Notes: generated by a model from the letters alone, not told the origin. A DNA stretch of 64,000 bases from Streptomyces albireticuli (GCF_021228125.1 NZ_JAJQQS010000024.1:1-64000); one strand, 5' to 3'. Shown: positions 44,669 through 53,704, counted from the first letter of the stretch. A program made the numbers and translations.

Positions 44669-44876
44669 CGCACACCACGCCCGCCGCGCCCGCCCGCACA
44701 CCACGCCCGGCCGCACACCGCGCCCGCACACCGCGCCCGCACCCTTGGGTCCCCACCCGCCCCGGCCCCCGTATGCCCCTGAACGGACCACACCGCCCCC
44801 ACGGCTCCCCGGTGTCCCCGCCCCAAGGCGCTACGCTCCCAAACGCGTGCACACGCACCGACCGTGAGGAGGCGTC

Positions 44877-45029
44877 ATCAGCGAATACACCACCCCGTCA
44901 CAGGCCGAGGGCGAACGCCTGCCGGAAGACGAGGACGAGTCCCAGGCCAGGGAACACCACCACCCCGACACCACCCGCACCACCCCCTCCCAGGCCGAAG
45001 GCGAACGCACCGCCAACGACGAACCCTGA
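44877..45029 (+). CDS. Acidic 50-residue protein with apparent ATC start
   Basis: AGGAGG at 44867-44872 is followed, four bases on, by ATC AGC GAA TAC. The frame has no ATG, GTG or TTG: a stop lies at 44865. From ATC it reads (I/M)SEYTTPSQAEGER, an acidic middle, then TTPSQAEGERTANDEP and TGA. The exact duplication of TTPSQAEGER at both ends and the well-placed ribosome site argue for a real gene. Either ATC is used as a rare start or an ATG has mutated or been misread. The product is hydrophilic and disordered; function unknown. Confidence 0.6.
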   Translation: MSEYTTPSQAEGERLPEDEDESQAREHHHPDTTRTTPSQAEGERTANDEP

Positions 45030-45896
45030 CCTCCCCCCGCCCGGTGACGCCGCCGCGAGACCGGCCCGCCCCGCACGGCAACGCCCGCTCCCGCGCCCCC
45101 GGCCCCCGCACGGCACCCGCGCGGGACGCGATCCGCCGGCCGCCCGAACCGTACGCCGGTCCTTACCGGCCGCGCGGCTGACGAACACGGCGGGCCAGGG
45201 GATGCGCCGGCAGCGGCGGTGTCCACCCCGCCGCCTGCCCGGACGGAGCGCGCAGGCCCGCTGCCCGCGCGGAGCGCGCCCTCTCGCGTACCGGTGGGGT
45301 TCCCGCAACCACGCGACACCGGCTGACCGTGCCCGGCGACCCGCGGCGGCCGCCGGGCACAGCGGCCGGGCCGCACCCTTCCCGCCGCGCGCGGGTCACC
45401 GCACGCCCCGCCGCGGCCCGGGCCCCGGCAGGAGCCGGACACCCCGCGGCCCGTCAACCCGCTCACCGCGCCGCCGCGCCGCGCCGCCACTGAACGAACC
45501 CCCACGGGAGCACCCCTCTTCTCCCGCCCTTGCCCCCGGCTTCCGTACGCAGCCCCCCGCGGCGCCCGGCCCAGGAAGCCCCCGGGTGGGACGCCCCCGG
45601 CACGGGCCCCGCCACCCCACCCGCCCCCGAGCCCCCCGGGCGCGAGGCACGCCCGGCGAGCGCCCGCGAAAAGCCCTCCGCAGCAGGGGAGTTGCCGCGA
45701 GTGAGAAGAGTGCACCTAGCGGCCCGCCGAAGGTAACGAGTGGGAGAAAACGGGAGAATCCCGAGTTTGGTCATCCGGAATGGCGGAAAACCTAGCGGCG
45801 CGATCCCTGCGCTCCCACCCGCTCCACACCACCCACACCACCCCGCGCACCCAACCGCCCCACCACCGGCAGACCACCCCGCCCGAGGGACCGCCC
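45030..45896. other. Long GC-rich stretch ahead of the second P450
   Basis: About 870 bases with no supported gene: all long frames are Arg/Pro/Gly-rich and lack ribosome sites. Only 45715-45795 is less GC-rich (GGTAACGAGTGGGAGAAAAC and onward), with the small palindrome CGGGAGAATCCCG; it is the probable P450 promoter region. The rest may be a degraded region. Confidence 0.4.
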
Positions 45897-47270
45897 ATGC
45901 CCGAAACGTACGCCGCCGCAAACGCCCCCGGAGCCCTCCCCCTCGTCGGCCACGCCTGGCCCCTCCTCCACCGCCCCATCCCCTTCCTCAGCTCCCTCCC
46001 GCAATACGGCGACCTCGTCGAGATCCGCCTCGGACGCGTCCGGGCCCACGTCCCCTGCCACCCCCAACTCCTGCGCCGCGTCCTGTCCGACGACCGCACC
46101 TACGACAAAGGCGGCCCCCTCTTCACCCGCCTGCGCGACCTCGTCGGCAACGGCCTGGGCAGCTGCCCCCACCGCGACCACCGCCGCCAGCGCCGCCTCC
46201 TCCAGCCCGCCTTCCACCGCACCCGCATCGAGACCTACACCCACGTCATGACCGACGAGGCCCTGCGCCTGAGCACCACCTGGCAGCCCGGCCAGATCAT
46301 CGACGCCTTCCCCGCCATGTTCGGACTCGCCCTGCGCACCGTCACCCGCACCCTGTTCTCCTCCCGCGTCGGCGAGGACGACGTGGCACACCTCCAGCGC
46401 TCCTTCGAGACCGCACTCGCCGGCCTCTTCCGCCGCATCTTCGTCCCCGCCCCCCTCCAGCGCCTCCCCCTCCCCGCCAACCGCCGCTACGCCCGCGCCC
46501 TGACCGACCTCCACGGCTCCGTCGACCACCTCATCGCCGACTACCTCAGCACCGGCGAGAACGCCGCGGCCGGCCACCACCACCAGGACCGGCAGGACCT
46601 CCTGTCGACCCTCATCGCCGCCCGCGACGACGACACCGCCCTCAGCGACGGCGAACTCCACGACCAGGTCCTCACCATGCTCCTCGGCGGCGCCGAAACC
46701 GTCGCCGCCGCCCTGACCTGGGCCCTGTACGCCCTGACCCGCAACCCCCGCGTGGCACACGACCTCCACGACGAGGTCGACACCGTCCTGGCCGGCCGCC
46801 CGCCCACCCACCGCGATCTGCCCCACCTGCCCCGCACCCACCGGATGATCAGCGAGACCCTGCGCCTGTACCCGCCCGCCTGGCTCTTCACCCGCATCAC
46901 CACCCGCCCCCTCAACCTCGCCGGCCGCTACCTGCCCTCCGGTACCACGCTCGTCATCAGCCCGCCCGCCCTCCACCACAACCCCGCCCTCTACCCCCGC
47001 GCCACCGACTTCTGCCCCGACCGCTGGGCCGACGGGGAGCGCCCCGGCCTGCCGCCCAGAGGCGAGTTCACCGGCTTCGGCGCCGGAGCCCGCCGCTGCC
47101 TGGGCGACACCTACGCGCTCGCCGAGGCCGCCTTGACCCTCGCCACCCTCACCCAGCGCTGGCGGATGGAACACGCCCCCGGCACCGACATCCGCCCCGC
47201 CCCCCTCTCCGCCGTCCACCGCCCCCGCCGCCTCCTCCTCCACCTCACCCCCCGCACCCCGGCCCCCTGA
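45897..47270 (+). CDS. Cytochrome P450 (orphan)
   Basis: This 457-residue protein starts at ATG 45897 after GAGGGA; an in-frame ATG at 45780 would add 39 low-complexity residues. Motifs: proline-rich APGALPLVGHAWPLL start, I-helix LLGGAETVAAAL (about 262; Glu-Thr in the AGxxT position), ExxR in ETLRLYPP (about 320) and haem loop FGAGARRCLG (about 398). The pattern (LYPPAW, GARRCLG) is that of P450s in terpene and fatty-acid oxidation rather than macrolide P450s. No terpene synthase or redox partner is adjacent; the nearest terpene genes are the 2-methylisoborneol operon 12 kb away. Third codon positions are nearly all C. Confidence 0.92.
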   Translation: MPETYAAANAPGALPLVGHAWPLLHRPIPFLSSLPQYGDLVEIRLGRVRAHVPCHPQLLRRVLSDDRTYDKGGPLFTRLRDLVGNGLGSCPHRDHRRQRRLLQPAFHRTRIETYTHVMTDEALRLSTTWQPGQIIDAFPAMFGLALRTVTRTLFSSRVGEDDVAHLQRSFETALAGLFRRIFVPAPLQRLPLPANRRYARALTDLHGSVDHLIADYLSTGENAAAGHHHQDRQDLLSTLIAARDDDTALSDGELHDQVLTMLLGGAETVAAALTWALYALTRNPRVAHDLHDEVDTVLAGRPPTHRDLPHLPRTHRMISETLRLYPPAWLFTRITTRPLNLAGRYLPSGTTLVISPPALHHNPALYPRATDFCPDRWADGERPGLPPRGEFTGFGAGARRCLGDTYALAEAALTLATLTQRWRMEHAPGTDIRPAPLSAVHRPRRLLLHLTPRTPAP

Positions 47271-47282
47271 CCCCGCCCCGGG

Positions 47283-47307
47283 CCCCGCACCGGCAACCCG
47301 TGCGGGG
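47283..47307. terminator. Terminator hairpin after the orphan P450
   Basis: CCCCGCAC (47283-47290) pairs with GTGCGGGG (47300-47307) around a 9-base loop, 12 bases after the P450 stop. Confidence 0.75.
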
Positions 47308-47652
47308 GCGCGCCCTTGAGGGAGGCCCAGGACCGTACCCGGTGCGGTGCGCTGCGGTGGTGACCGAGACACCCCGGACACCGGGCCGGTACGGCCGGTG
47401 GACGGGAAACGCCCGCTGCGGGGCGGGACCCGCGACGGGCGAACCGAGAAGAAGCGGCCGTTCGGGGCCTGCTGGTTACAGGCCCCGCCGGTCACCCCCT
47501 GCCGGTCACGACCCGGATCAGCCCGGTGACGGTGACGGTGACGGTGAAGGTGAAGGGCAGCTCCGCCCAGGGGGCAGCTGCCCGTACCGCGGACTTCACC
47601 CGTTGGTCCCAACGGAGTTGACGCCCCGGGGGCGCTGCCCCTCCTCAGGCCC
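47308..47652. other. Gene-free stretch with GGTGAC repeats
   Basis: Convergent intergenic region of 345 bases. Around 47523-47546 the word GGTGAC is repeated four times and drifts into GGTGAA. No gene or RNA is visible. Confidence 0.4.
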
Positions 47653-48084
47653 TCAGCTCACCAGCCCGGGCGCGAAGTAGTCACGCAGCCGGGCGATCCT
47701 CCCGTCGCGGACGCGGAAGATCTGCACGAGCGAGACGACCCTGTCCTCTCCCGCGTTCCCGTTCTCGTCGCCGTCCCCGTCGAAGACCGTGTCGATCTCG
47801 GCGATGAACACGTCGGGGCTGGAGGTGGTGTGCAGGACGTACCCGGACTTCGCCAGGTTCGGCGGGCGGGTGTCGGCCTTCGCCTGCCGCTCGTAGTACG
47901 CCGCCATCGCGCCGCGGATCGCCTCCCGGCCCACCAGCCGGTGGGGGAAGGCGGCGCCGGCCGGCAGGAGGGGCGCCTCGAAGACGCCGTCCTCGGTGAA
48001 GCACTCGGCGAGGGCATCGGCGTTTTGTGTCAGGGAACCGGCGTAGACGTAGCTCTCGAAGATCTCCTGCGGCGTTCGGGACAC
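47653..48084 (-). CDS. SnoaL-like / NTF2-fold protein
   Basis: GTG 48084 is chosen because GGGAGG lies five bases upstream; the frame stays open further into a Ser-Val repeat that I consider non-coding. The 143 residues (VSRTPQEIFESYVYAGSLTQ) follow the NTF2 cone fold: N-terminal helices with NADALAECFTEDGVFEAPLL, GREAIRGAMAAYY, and a beta-sheet ending VSLVQIFRVRDGRIARLRDY. Members act as isomerases, cyclases or ligand-binding proteins; nothing in the context says which. It stands alone. Confidence 0.85.
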   Translation of the reverse strand: MSRTPQEIFESYVYAGSLTQNADALAECFTEDGVFEAPLLPAGAAFPHRLVGREAIRGAMAAYYERQAKADTRPPNLAKSGYVLHTTSSPDVFIAEIDTVFDGDGDENGNAGEDRVVSLVQIFRVRDGRIARLRDYFAPGLVS

Positions 48085-48641
48085 GACGGCCTCCCTGGAA
48101 ACGGACACGGACACGGACGCGGCGGACACGGAAACGGACGCGGCGGACACGGACGCGGACACGGATGCGGATGCGGGCATGGCGCGGGCGCGGATGCGGA
48201 GGACCACATCATCACAGTGCCCTCACGGAGGGCGCGCGGTTTCGCGCTTTCCGCCGCACCGGAACACCTCCGGCACGCGTATCCCCTCGCTCCGGCGGGC
48301 AATGTGACTGCTCCCGGCGCCGGCCGGGAGCCCGCGGGGCCCGGACTGTGTGCGGGCCTCGAACCAACTGGTCACCGCCCGCTCCGGCCTGACGGCCCGG
48401 GACCGGCGGATGCGGGGGCCCGAACGCCGGGCGCCCCGCGGGACCGGGCAGCCCCACGGGCGTGAGCCCGTCACCGGCCGGCTGGAGGAAACCACCACCC
48501 CCACCCCGCGGCCCGTCACCCGCACCACACCAAACAATGCGGGACGAAACGGAAATTAGCGGACCAGGTGTGTGGCCCGCCGAAGGCCCCAGGCACACTC
48601 TTTGTGTTGCAGTCTCGAACACCAAGAGGGATGTTCCACGC
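48085..48641. other. Intergenic region between SnoaL-like gene and terD
   Basis: This region of 557 bases contains the GACACG-type simple repeat at 48098-48180 and otherwise GC-rich sequence without a supported frame. The last 120 bases before terD (AACAATGCGGGACGAAACGG and TCTTTGTGTTGCAG) are less GC-rich and should hold the terD promoter. Confidence 0.4.
48098..48180. repeat. Hexamer repeat upstream of the SnoaL-like gene
   Basis: GGACAC, GGACGC and GGAAAC words alternate for about 80 bases. On the minus strand they would code Ser-Val-Ser-Ala, but they lie ahead of a start with a good ribosome site, so they are probably untranslated. Confidence 0.7.
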
Positions 48642-49226
48642 ATGATTACGCTCAAGAAGGAAGACGGCCCGGCGGACCTGGACGGGGTGACCCACCTGTC
48701 CATCGGGGTGTCCTGGGACCCCACCGGCGGGAGCAGCGGCGGCGTGATGGGCATGCTCCGCCGCAAGACCGGCACCGACCTCGACCTGATAGCCATCGCC
48801 ATGCAGGGCGCGGACCCCGTACGCCTCGCCGGCCTGGACTCCCTCGACCCGATGGGCAACGGCTCCGTCGTCCACACCGGGGACAACCAGACCGGCCGCG
48901 GCGACGGCGACGACGAAACGGTGACCGTCGAGTTCGCCCGCGTCCCCGAGAACATCACCTCCATCGTCTTCGTCGCCGCCGCCTACAAGAAGGGCAGCTC
49001 CTTCCAGAAGGCACGCAACATCAGCTTCAAGGTCTACGACGCGAGCGGCGGCAGCTCCCAGCAGGTCGCCGACATCTGGCCCAGCCTGCTCAGCAGCGAC
49101 AACGGCTGCGCCGTCGCCAAGGCCGTCCGGGCCGGCGGCAGCTGGAAGCTCGAGGTCATCAACGTGACGGGGAAGATCAAGCAGGGCGACGAGCACGCCC
49201 TGATGCGCTTCGCCATCAGCAAGTAA
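48642..49226 (+). CDS. terD: TerD family stress protein
   Basis: This 194-residue protein starts at ATG 48642 after GAGGG. Typical TerD features: start ITLKKEDGPADLDGVTHLSI, the calcium-binding loop DNQTGRGDGDDE, and VPENITSIVFVAAAYKKGSS. TerD proteins bind calcium and belong to a membrane-linked tellurite, phage and oxidative stress response. A stand-alone copy here, without other ter genes, is common in Streptomyces. A perfect terminator follows. Confidence 0.95.
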   Translation: MITLKKEDGPADLDGVTHLSIGVSWDPTGGSSGGVMGMLRRKTGTDLDLIAIAMQGADPVRLAGLDSLDPMGNGSVVHTGDNQTGRGDGDDETVTVEFARVPENITSIVFVAAAYKKGSSFQKARNISFKVYDASGGSSQQVADIWPSLLSSDNGCAVAKAVRAGGSWKLEVINVTGKIKQGDEHALMRFAISK

Positions 49227-49242
49227 CACGGCAGCCGAACCC

Positions 49243-49269
49243 GCCCGGGCACCCACCAGGTGCCCGGGC
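49243..49269. terminator. Perfect 11-bp stem terminator after terD
   Basis: GCCCGGGCACC (49243-49253) pairs with GGTGCCCGGGC (49259-49269) around CACCA, 16 bases after the terD stop. Confidence 0.88.
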
Positions 49270-49346
49270 CGCGGCCCACCACCGCCCACCACCGCCCCCC
49301 CCGGGACCACACCCCTCCGCACGCCCCGCCCGCCCCGCCCCCCGGC

Positions 49347-51713
49347 TCAGACCACCGCGCCCGACCCCCGCCGCGCCCCGCCACCCGTACGCCCGCGCAC
49401 CGGTCCCGGGCCGGGCCGCAGCCCCTCCAGGGTCACGGCGGCCGGAGCGGCCGTCAGCACGGTCGAGGCCATGCCGAACAGGACGCCGCACAGCAGCGCC
49501 AGCGAGAAGTCGGCCAGGGAATCGCCACCGAGGGCCGTCAGCGCGGCGAGGACGAACAGCACGCCCATGCCCGTATTGACCGTGCGCGGCAGCGTCTGGA
49601 CGATCGCCTCGTCGACGACGGACGCCAACGAGACACCCCCCGGCACACCCGGCACACCTGGCGCCCCCGGCATCCCGGGCCGCCCGCCACGGGCCCGCGC
49701 CCGCCGCTTCTCCCGGACCCGGTCGAAGACGACCACCGTGTCGTTGACGGAGTATCCGACGACGGTCAGCAGCGCCGCGAGGAAGACACTGTCGACCGGT
49801 TTGCCCAGCCACGCGAACAGCCCCGTGACCAGCAGCACGTCCTGCACCATCGCCCCGACCGCCGCCGCGGCGAACGTCCAGCGGAACCGGGCACTGAGAT
49901 AGACCAGCTGGGCGGCGACCGCCACCCCCAGCGCGATCAGCGCCTTGCCGCGCAGCTCACCGCCCAGCGCGGGCCCGATCCGCTCGTCCCGCTCGACCGT
50001 GACCGCGCCCCCCTCCGCCTCCAGGGCGGCCCGCACGCGCCGCTGGTCCTCATCCGCCGCCTCGCCGGTGCGGACCACGATGTCCCCGTCACCGGCCTTC
50101 TGCACCACCGCGCGCGGGAACCCGGCCTCGCCGACCGCCGCACGCGCCTTGTCCACCTCCAGCGGACGGCTCGTGGCGTACTCGGTCAGCCGCCCGCCGG
50201 TGAACTCCACCCCCAGGTGCAGCCCGCGCACCCCGATGCCCGCCACCGCCAGCAACAGCAGCCCCGCACTGACGGCCAGCCAGGTACGCCGGCGCCGCAT
50301 CGGACGCGGCGCCCACCGCGTAAGGACGGCACGTACGCGCCCGCCCGCGACCACACCCGCCAGCCCCGGCCGCCGCCGCACCCCCTCCCGCCGCAGCGCC
50401 CAGTCCGCGAGAACACGGGTGATGACCAGCGCGGACACCATGGACGCCGCGACACCCACCGACAAGGTGACACCGAAGCCCTTCACCGGGCCCGTCGCGA
50501 AGAAGAACAGCAGCCCGGCGGCGAGAAGCGTGGTGACGTTGGAGTCGAGGACCGCGCTCCACGCCTTGCCGAACCCCCTGTGCAACGGCCCGCGCAGATC
50601 CGCCGGCCCCCGCCGGCCGCCCGCGGCCAACCGCGCGTACTCCTCCCGGGTCCGTTCGAAGACCAGGACATTGGCGTCGACGGCCATGCCGACGGCCAGC
50701 ACGAAACCGGCCAGCCCCGGCAGGGTCACCGTGGCACCCAGCGCCACCAGCGCGGCGTACGAGATCAGCCCGTACAGCGCCAGCGCGACCGTGGCCAGCA
50801 CACCGAGCAGCCGGTAGACGGCGATGACGAACAACGCCGTACAGGCGAGACCGATGACGGCCGCGCCGGCGCTGGCACGGATCGCCTCGGCCCCCAGCGT
50901 CGCCCCCACCGTGCGCTGCTCGACTACCTCGACCGGCACCGGCAGCGCACCACCCTTGACCAGGGCGGCCAGCTCACGGGCCTCGCCGGCCCCGAAGCCG
51001 CCGCTGATCTGCGCGCTGCCGCCGGTGATCCCGGTACGGCACGGCACGCTCGAGCGCATCGCCGGGGCCGAGACGACACGGTCGTCGAGGACGATGGCCA
51101 CCCGCCGCGAGGCCTCGCCCGGCGCCGCGCAGGCGGCGGCACCGGTCACCTGTGCCCAGGCCTTCTCGCCGCCGCCCCGGAAGGACAGCGCGACCGTCCA
51201 GCCGCCGCCCGACGAGGTGTCCAGCACGGCCTCGGCGTCCTTCACCTCACGCCCGGTCAGCGCGGGGGAGCCCAGGCGCAAGGCGCGTCCCGGGGCGTCG
51301 GGAGCGGGCAGCACCCGGGCACCGCCGGAAGCCCCCTCCGCGGGGCCGGCCCCTTCGGCGGAGCCGAGAACCGGGTGGAAGGAGAGCTGGGCGGTCCGCC
51401 CGATGACCTCGACCGCCTCCCGGGGGTCGTGGACACCGGGCAGCTCGACGATGACGCGCCGCTCCCCGGAGCGGGTGAGCGAGGGCTCCGCCACCCCCAG
51501 CGCGTCGACCCGCTGGCGCAGCACCTCCAGGACCCGGTCGGTGGCGGCGGCGTCCGCGCGGGCACCGGGCGAGTCCCGTGTCTCCAGCACGATATGGGTG
51601 CCGCCCCGCAGATCGAGACCGAGGCGGGCGGGGGTGGTCAGGGCGAAGTACAACGACGCGGCGACGACGGCGAGCGCGAACAGCGCACGCCACAACCGGG
51701 CGCGGGATGACAT
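49347..51713 (-). CDS. secDF: Fused SecD-SecF protein translocase subunit
   Basis: This 788-residue protein starts at ATG 51713. The SecD half (1-420): GLDLRGGTHIVLE after the first span, a periplasmic-side P1 region, then five spans with GMAVDANVLVFERTREE. The SecF half (about 475-760): GVEFTGGRLTEYAT, then VVGYSVNDTVVVFDRVRE. Both D-containing membrane motifs that couple proton flow to pulling of exported proteins are intact. SecDF works with SecYEG after translocation. Streptomyces also has separate secD and secF next to ruvABC, so this fused copy is probably an accessory paralogue. The next minus-strand gene upstream is a small secreted protein. Confidence 0.95.
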   Translation of the reverse strand: MSSRARLWRALFALAVVAASLYFALTTPARLGLDLRGGTHIVLETRDSPGARADAAATDRVLEVLRQRVDALGVAEPSLTRSGERRVIVELPGVHDPREAVEVIGRTAQLSFHPVLGSAEGAGPAEGASGGARVLPAPDAPGRALRLGSPALTGREVKDAEAVLDTSSGGGWTVALSFRGGGEKAWAQVTGAAACAAPGEASRRVAIVLDDRVVSAPAMRSSVPCRTGITGGSAQISGGFGAGEARELAALVKGGALPVPVEVVEQRTVGATLGAEAIRASAGAAVIGLACTALFVIAVYRLLGVLATVALALYGLISYAALVALGATVTLPGLAGFVLAVGMAVDANVLVFERTREEYARLAAGGRRGPADLRGPLHRGFGKAWSAVLDSNVTTLLAAGLLFFFATGPVKGFGVTLSVGVAASMVSALVITRVLADWALRREGVRRRPGLAGVVAGGRVRAVLTRWAPRPMRRRRTWLAVSAGLLLLAVAGIGVRGLHLGVEFTGGRLTEYATSRPLEVDKARAAVGEAGFPRAVVQKAGDGDIVVRTGEAADEDQRRVRAALEAEGGAVTVERDERIGPALGGELRGKALIALGVAVAAQLVYLSARFRWTFAAAAVGAMVQDVLLVTGLFAWLGKPVDSVFLAALLTVVGYSVNDTVVVFDRVREKRRARARGGRPGMPGAPGVPGVPGGVSLASVVDEAIVQTLPRTVNTGMGVLFVLAALTALGGDSLADFSLALLCGVLFGMASTVLTAAPAAVTLEGLRPGPGPVRGRTGGGARRGSGAVV

Positions 51714-51840
51714 GGTTTCTCCACTTCACGGCATACGCGGGACGGGCACCGGCGCCACGCACCGCTCCGGCCGGCCCCCGTACGCCACGAGGGTGTACGG
51801 GCATGCCGGGGGAGCGGGGCGGCCGGACGCCCGAGGGGTG

Positions 51841-52305
51841 TCAGCTGCTCCGTGTGAAGGGAGGACCGCGTGTGCGGCGTGAAGTGAGGACCGCCGGGGG
51901 CGGGGCGCGCTCTTGCCGCGGCCCGGCGATCTCACCGGGCCGGAGCGGCAGTTCCAGGGGCCCGGTGACCGGACCCCGCGTCACGGCCGGCAGGCCGTGC
52001 GGCCGCTGGAGGTGGACGACCGCGTGCGCCTCCGGCGCCGGGACCCGGTACTCCTCGCCCGCCCCCGGGCCGGCGGCCGCGGCCGGCTCCATCCAGGCCC
52101 GAAGGTGCCCGCCCGGCCCGGTCACCGGGTCGGCGGGCGGGGCCGCGGGCGGGGACGGTGCCGAGGTGACGACCGGTACGGCGGCGCCTGACGGCGAGGC
52201 CGCGGCGGCCACCGGTCCGGCCATGAGGACGAGCAGCAGGGCCCACAGCCCGGCCAGCGCCGCGGCGGCAGCGGCCGGCGACCACCGGCGCACGCGCACG
52301 TTCAC
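51841..52305 (-). CDS. Small membrane-anchored or secreted Pro-rich protein
   Basis: GTG 52305 sits four to five bases after GGGAGG. The 154 residues begin VNVRVRRWSPAAAAAALAGL with one long hydrophobic stretch ending PVAAAAS, a signal peptide or anchor. The rest is Pro/Ala/Gly-rich (SAPSPPAAPPADPVTGPGGH) with a short sequence EEYRVPAPEAHAVVHLQRPH. I do not recognise it. It lies 127 bases upstream of secDF on the same strand and may be coexpressed with it. Confidence 0.6.
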   Translation of the reverse strand: MNVRVRRWSPAAAAAALAGLWALLLVLMAGPVAAAASPSGAAVPVVTSAPSPPAAPPADPVTGPGGHLRAWMEPAAAAGPGAGEEYRVPAPEAHAVVHLQRPHGLPAVTRGPVTGPLELPLRPGEIAGPRQERAPPPAVLTSRRTRGPPFTRSS

Positions 52306-52798
52306 CCGGCCTCCCGTCCCCTCGCCCCCGGTGCGCACCCGCACCCGGCCCGGCCGGCCCCTGACGGCAAGCCCTGGTTCACCCTAACCCCCGTGGCCGC
52401 CGGGGCTCCCGGTATCGAAGGCGTTGCCGCAGGCCGGCGTCTTCGTTATGAAGGAAAGAAAGTGATCTTGCCTTCGATGTTCGTAGTGTTCGATGTTCGT
52501 GGTGACGGGGTGGTGAACGCGGAGGACAGGGCCCGCGACGCCCCCACCACAGGACGAACCACCCCCGGCCCGCACCCGCACCCGCACCCGCATCCGTACC
52601 GGCTCCGAGGCCCTGCCCGTACGCCCTGCCCGTATGCCTGGCCGGATCCGCCCGGCCTTTCCCGCCGCGCGTCACCCGGGGCCGGTGCCTAGGCTGGCCT
52701 GGCGGGAGCGGACGGCGGCCCGGGAGCCCGGCACGTTCCTCCGGAGCCGGGCCGCGGAGGCGCGCGACCGAGAGACCGCTTCCCCTTTGGAGGACGTG
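52306..52798. other. Intergenic region with an AT-richer island
   Basis: 493 bases. Bases 52433-52504 form an unusually AT-rich island (ATGAAGGAAAGAAAGTGATC) with a 16-base tandem repeat. It probably holds promoter and control elements, perhaps for the minus-strand genes. Frames across it, on both strands, lack start signals. Confidence 0.45.
52473..52504. repeat. Two 16-bp direct repeats in the AT-rich island
   Basis: TTCGATGTTCGTAGTG and TTCGATGTTCGTGGTG follow each other directly with one difference. Tandem 16-base words in a promoter-like island look like adjacent binding sites on the same face of the DNA. Confidence 0.75.
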
Positions 52799-52882
52799 AT
52801 GACCGAAGTTCCCGAGCGGAACGCCCGGCGCCGCGAGGCGCGGCCGCGTGTCGAGGGACCCGGTGAGGGGGCCCGGCCATGA
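52799..52882 (+). CDS. 27-residue Arg/Glu-rich micro-protein
   Basis: ATG 52799 follows GGAGG with ideal spacing. The product starts MTEVPERNARRREARPRVEG and is dominated by Arg and Glu. Its stop overlaps the next start by ATGA, so it may serve as a leader that couples translation of the 81-residue protein. No family is recognised. Confidence 0.55.
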   Translation: MTEVPERNARRREARPRVEGPGEGARP

Positions 52883-53124
52883 CCGGCCGGCGCGGCGAGG
52901 ATCCCCCGGGCCGGGGCAAGGCCGTCCCCCGGGACATGCAGGACCAGCAGGCGGGCACCCTACCGGAGCCCGGCCCGACGGGCCCGGGAACTCCCCGGCT
53001 CCCGGAGGACACCGAGACCGCGGAGATCCCCGAGATCCCCGAGATCCCCGAGGACGCCGAGGACGTCGGCGGGACGGCCGGCACAGGGGAGCCGCGCGGC
53101 GACCAGGACGAGCCCCCGGACTGA
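52879..53124 (+). CDS. 81-residue disordered acidic protein
   Basis: ATG 52879 overlaps the previous stop. The sequence is hydrophilic and Pro/Glu/Gly-rich, with three EIP units (ETAEIPEIPEIPEDAED) and a DQDEPPD end. It has no hydrophobic core and is probably disordered. The pair with the 27-residue gene and the coupling overlap are the evidence for expression. Confidence 0.55.
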   Translation: MTGRRGEDPPGRGKAVPRDMQDQQAGTLPEPGPTGPGTPRLPEDTETAEIPEIPEIPEDAEDVGGTAGTGEPRGDQDEPPD

Positions 53125-53163
53125 AACCCGGGTCCGTCCCGGGTCCGTCCCGGGCCCGCGGCG

Positions 53164-53574
53164 CTACCCCGCGTCCTCCACCCGCAGCCGCACCTGCTCC
53201 TCCAGCCGCTCCAGACTCCGCTCCAGCGCGGTGAGCACCACCTCCTCGCCGGGGTCGTGGCGCTCGTCGGCGAAGGACAGATGCACCGTCACCTCGCTGG
53301 CACCGGCGCCGGTCCCGGCCACCTGCAGCCATCCCGTGTAGGCGCCGCCCTCCCGCGTCCCCCACTCCAGCCGCATCTCATCGGCCCGGGTGCGGAAGAG
53401 CGCGGGCTCGTCCTGGCCGGTGCGGTCCTCGTGCACGGTCACGGCCGGCAGCCGCTCCGCCCGTACGTGCAACTCCTGCGGCAGCCAGCTGCCGAGCCAG
53501 TTCACGTCACCGGCCTGGTCGAAGACGTGCTCCGACAGCGCGGGCATCGTCCGGGAACGCTCGTATTCGCTCAT
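53164..53574 (-). CDS. SRPBCC-fold protein
   Basis: This 136-residue protein starts at ATG 53574. A short helix-turn opening (SEHVFDQAGDVNWLGSWLP) and alternating strands (LRAERLPAVTVHED-type, MRLEWGTREGGAYTGWLQVA, GASEVTVHLSF) end in a long C-terminal helix (LTALERSLERLEEQVRLRVE). That is the START/Bet v1-like SRPBCC fold, which binds hydrophobic ligands. Streptomyces encode many such proteins; none here points to a polyketide cyclase role. Convergent with the acidic protein gene. Confidence 0.8.
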   Translation of the reverse strand: MSEYERSRTMPALSEHVFDQAGDVNWLGSWLPQELHVRAERLPAVTVHEDRTGQDEPALFRTRADEMRLEWGTREGGAYTGWLQVAGTGAGASEVTVHLSFADERHDPGEEVVLTALERSLERLEEQVRLRVEDAG

Positions 53575-53704
53575 GCCACCGGCCTGCCCCGCGATGGCGC
53601 CCCGCGGCGCGCAACCACCCGTTCGCCCCGCACACCCTCCGCCCTTCGGCCCCGGCGGCGTCCGGCCGGTCCTCCCGCGGTGAGCCGCATGAGAAAATAC
53701 GGGA

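Noticed and set aside
44230..45795. 521-residue plus frame through small genes
   Set aside because: Pro/Arg/His-rich; overlaps a real secreted-protein gene and a terminator.
48084..48207. Ser-Val repeat N-terminus for the SnoaL-like protein
   Set aside because: A GTG with a strong ribosome site follows it and matches the family start; the repeat DNA is simple sequence.
52384..52593. Minus-strand frame ending EHYEHRRQDHFLSFITKTPA as a peptide precursor
   Set aside because: The attractive end has no nearby start codon (GTC at the likely position) and no modification enzyme genes are adjacent.
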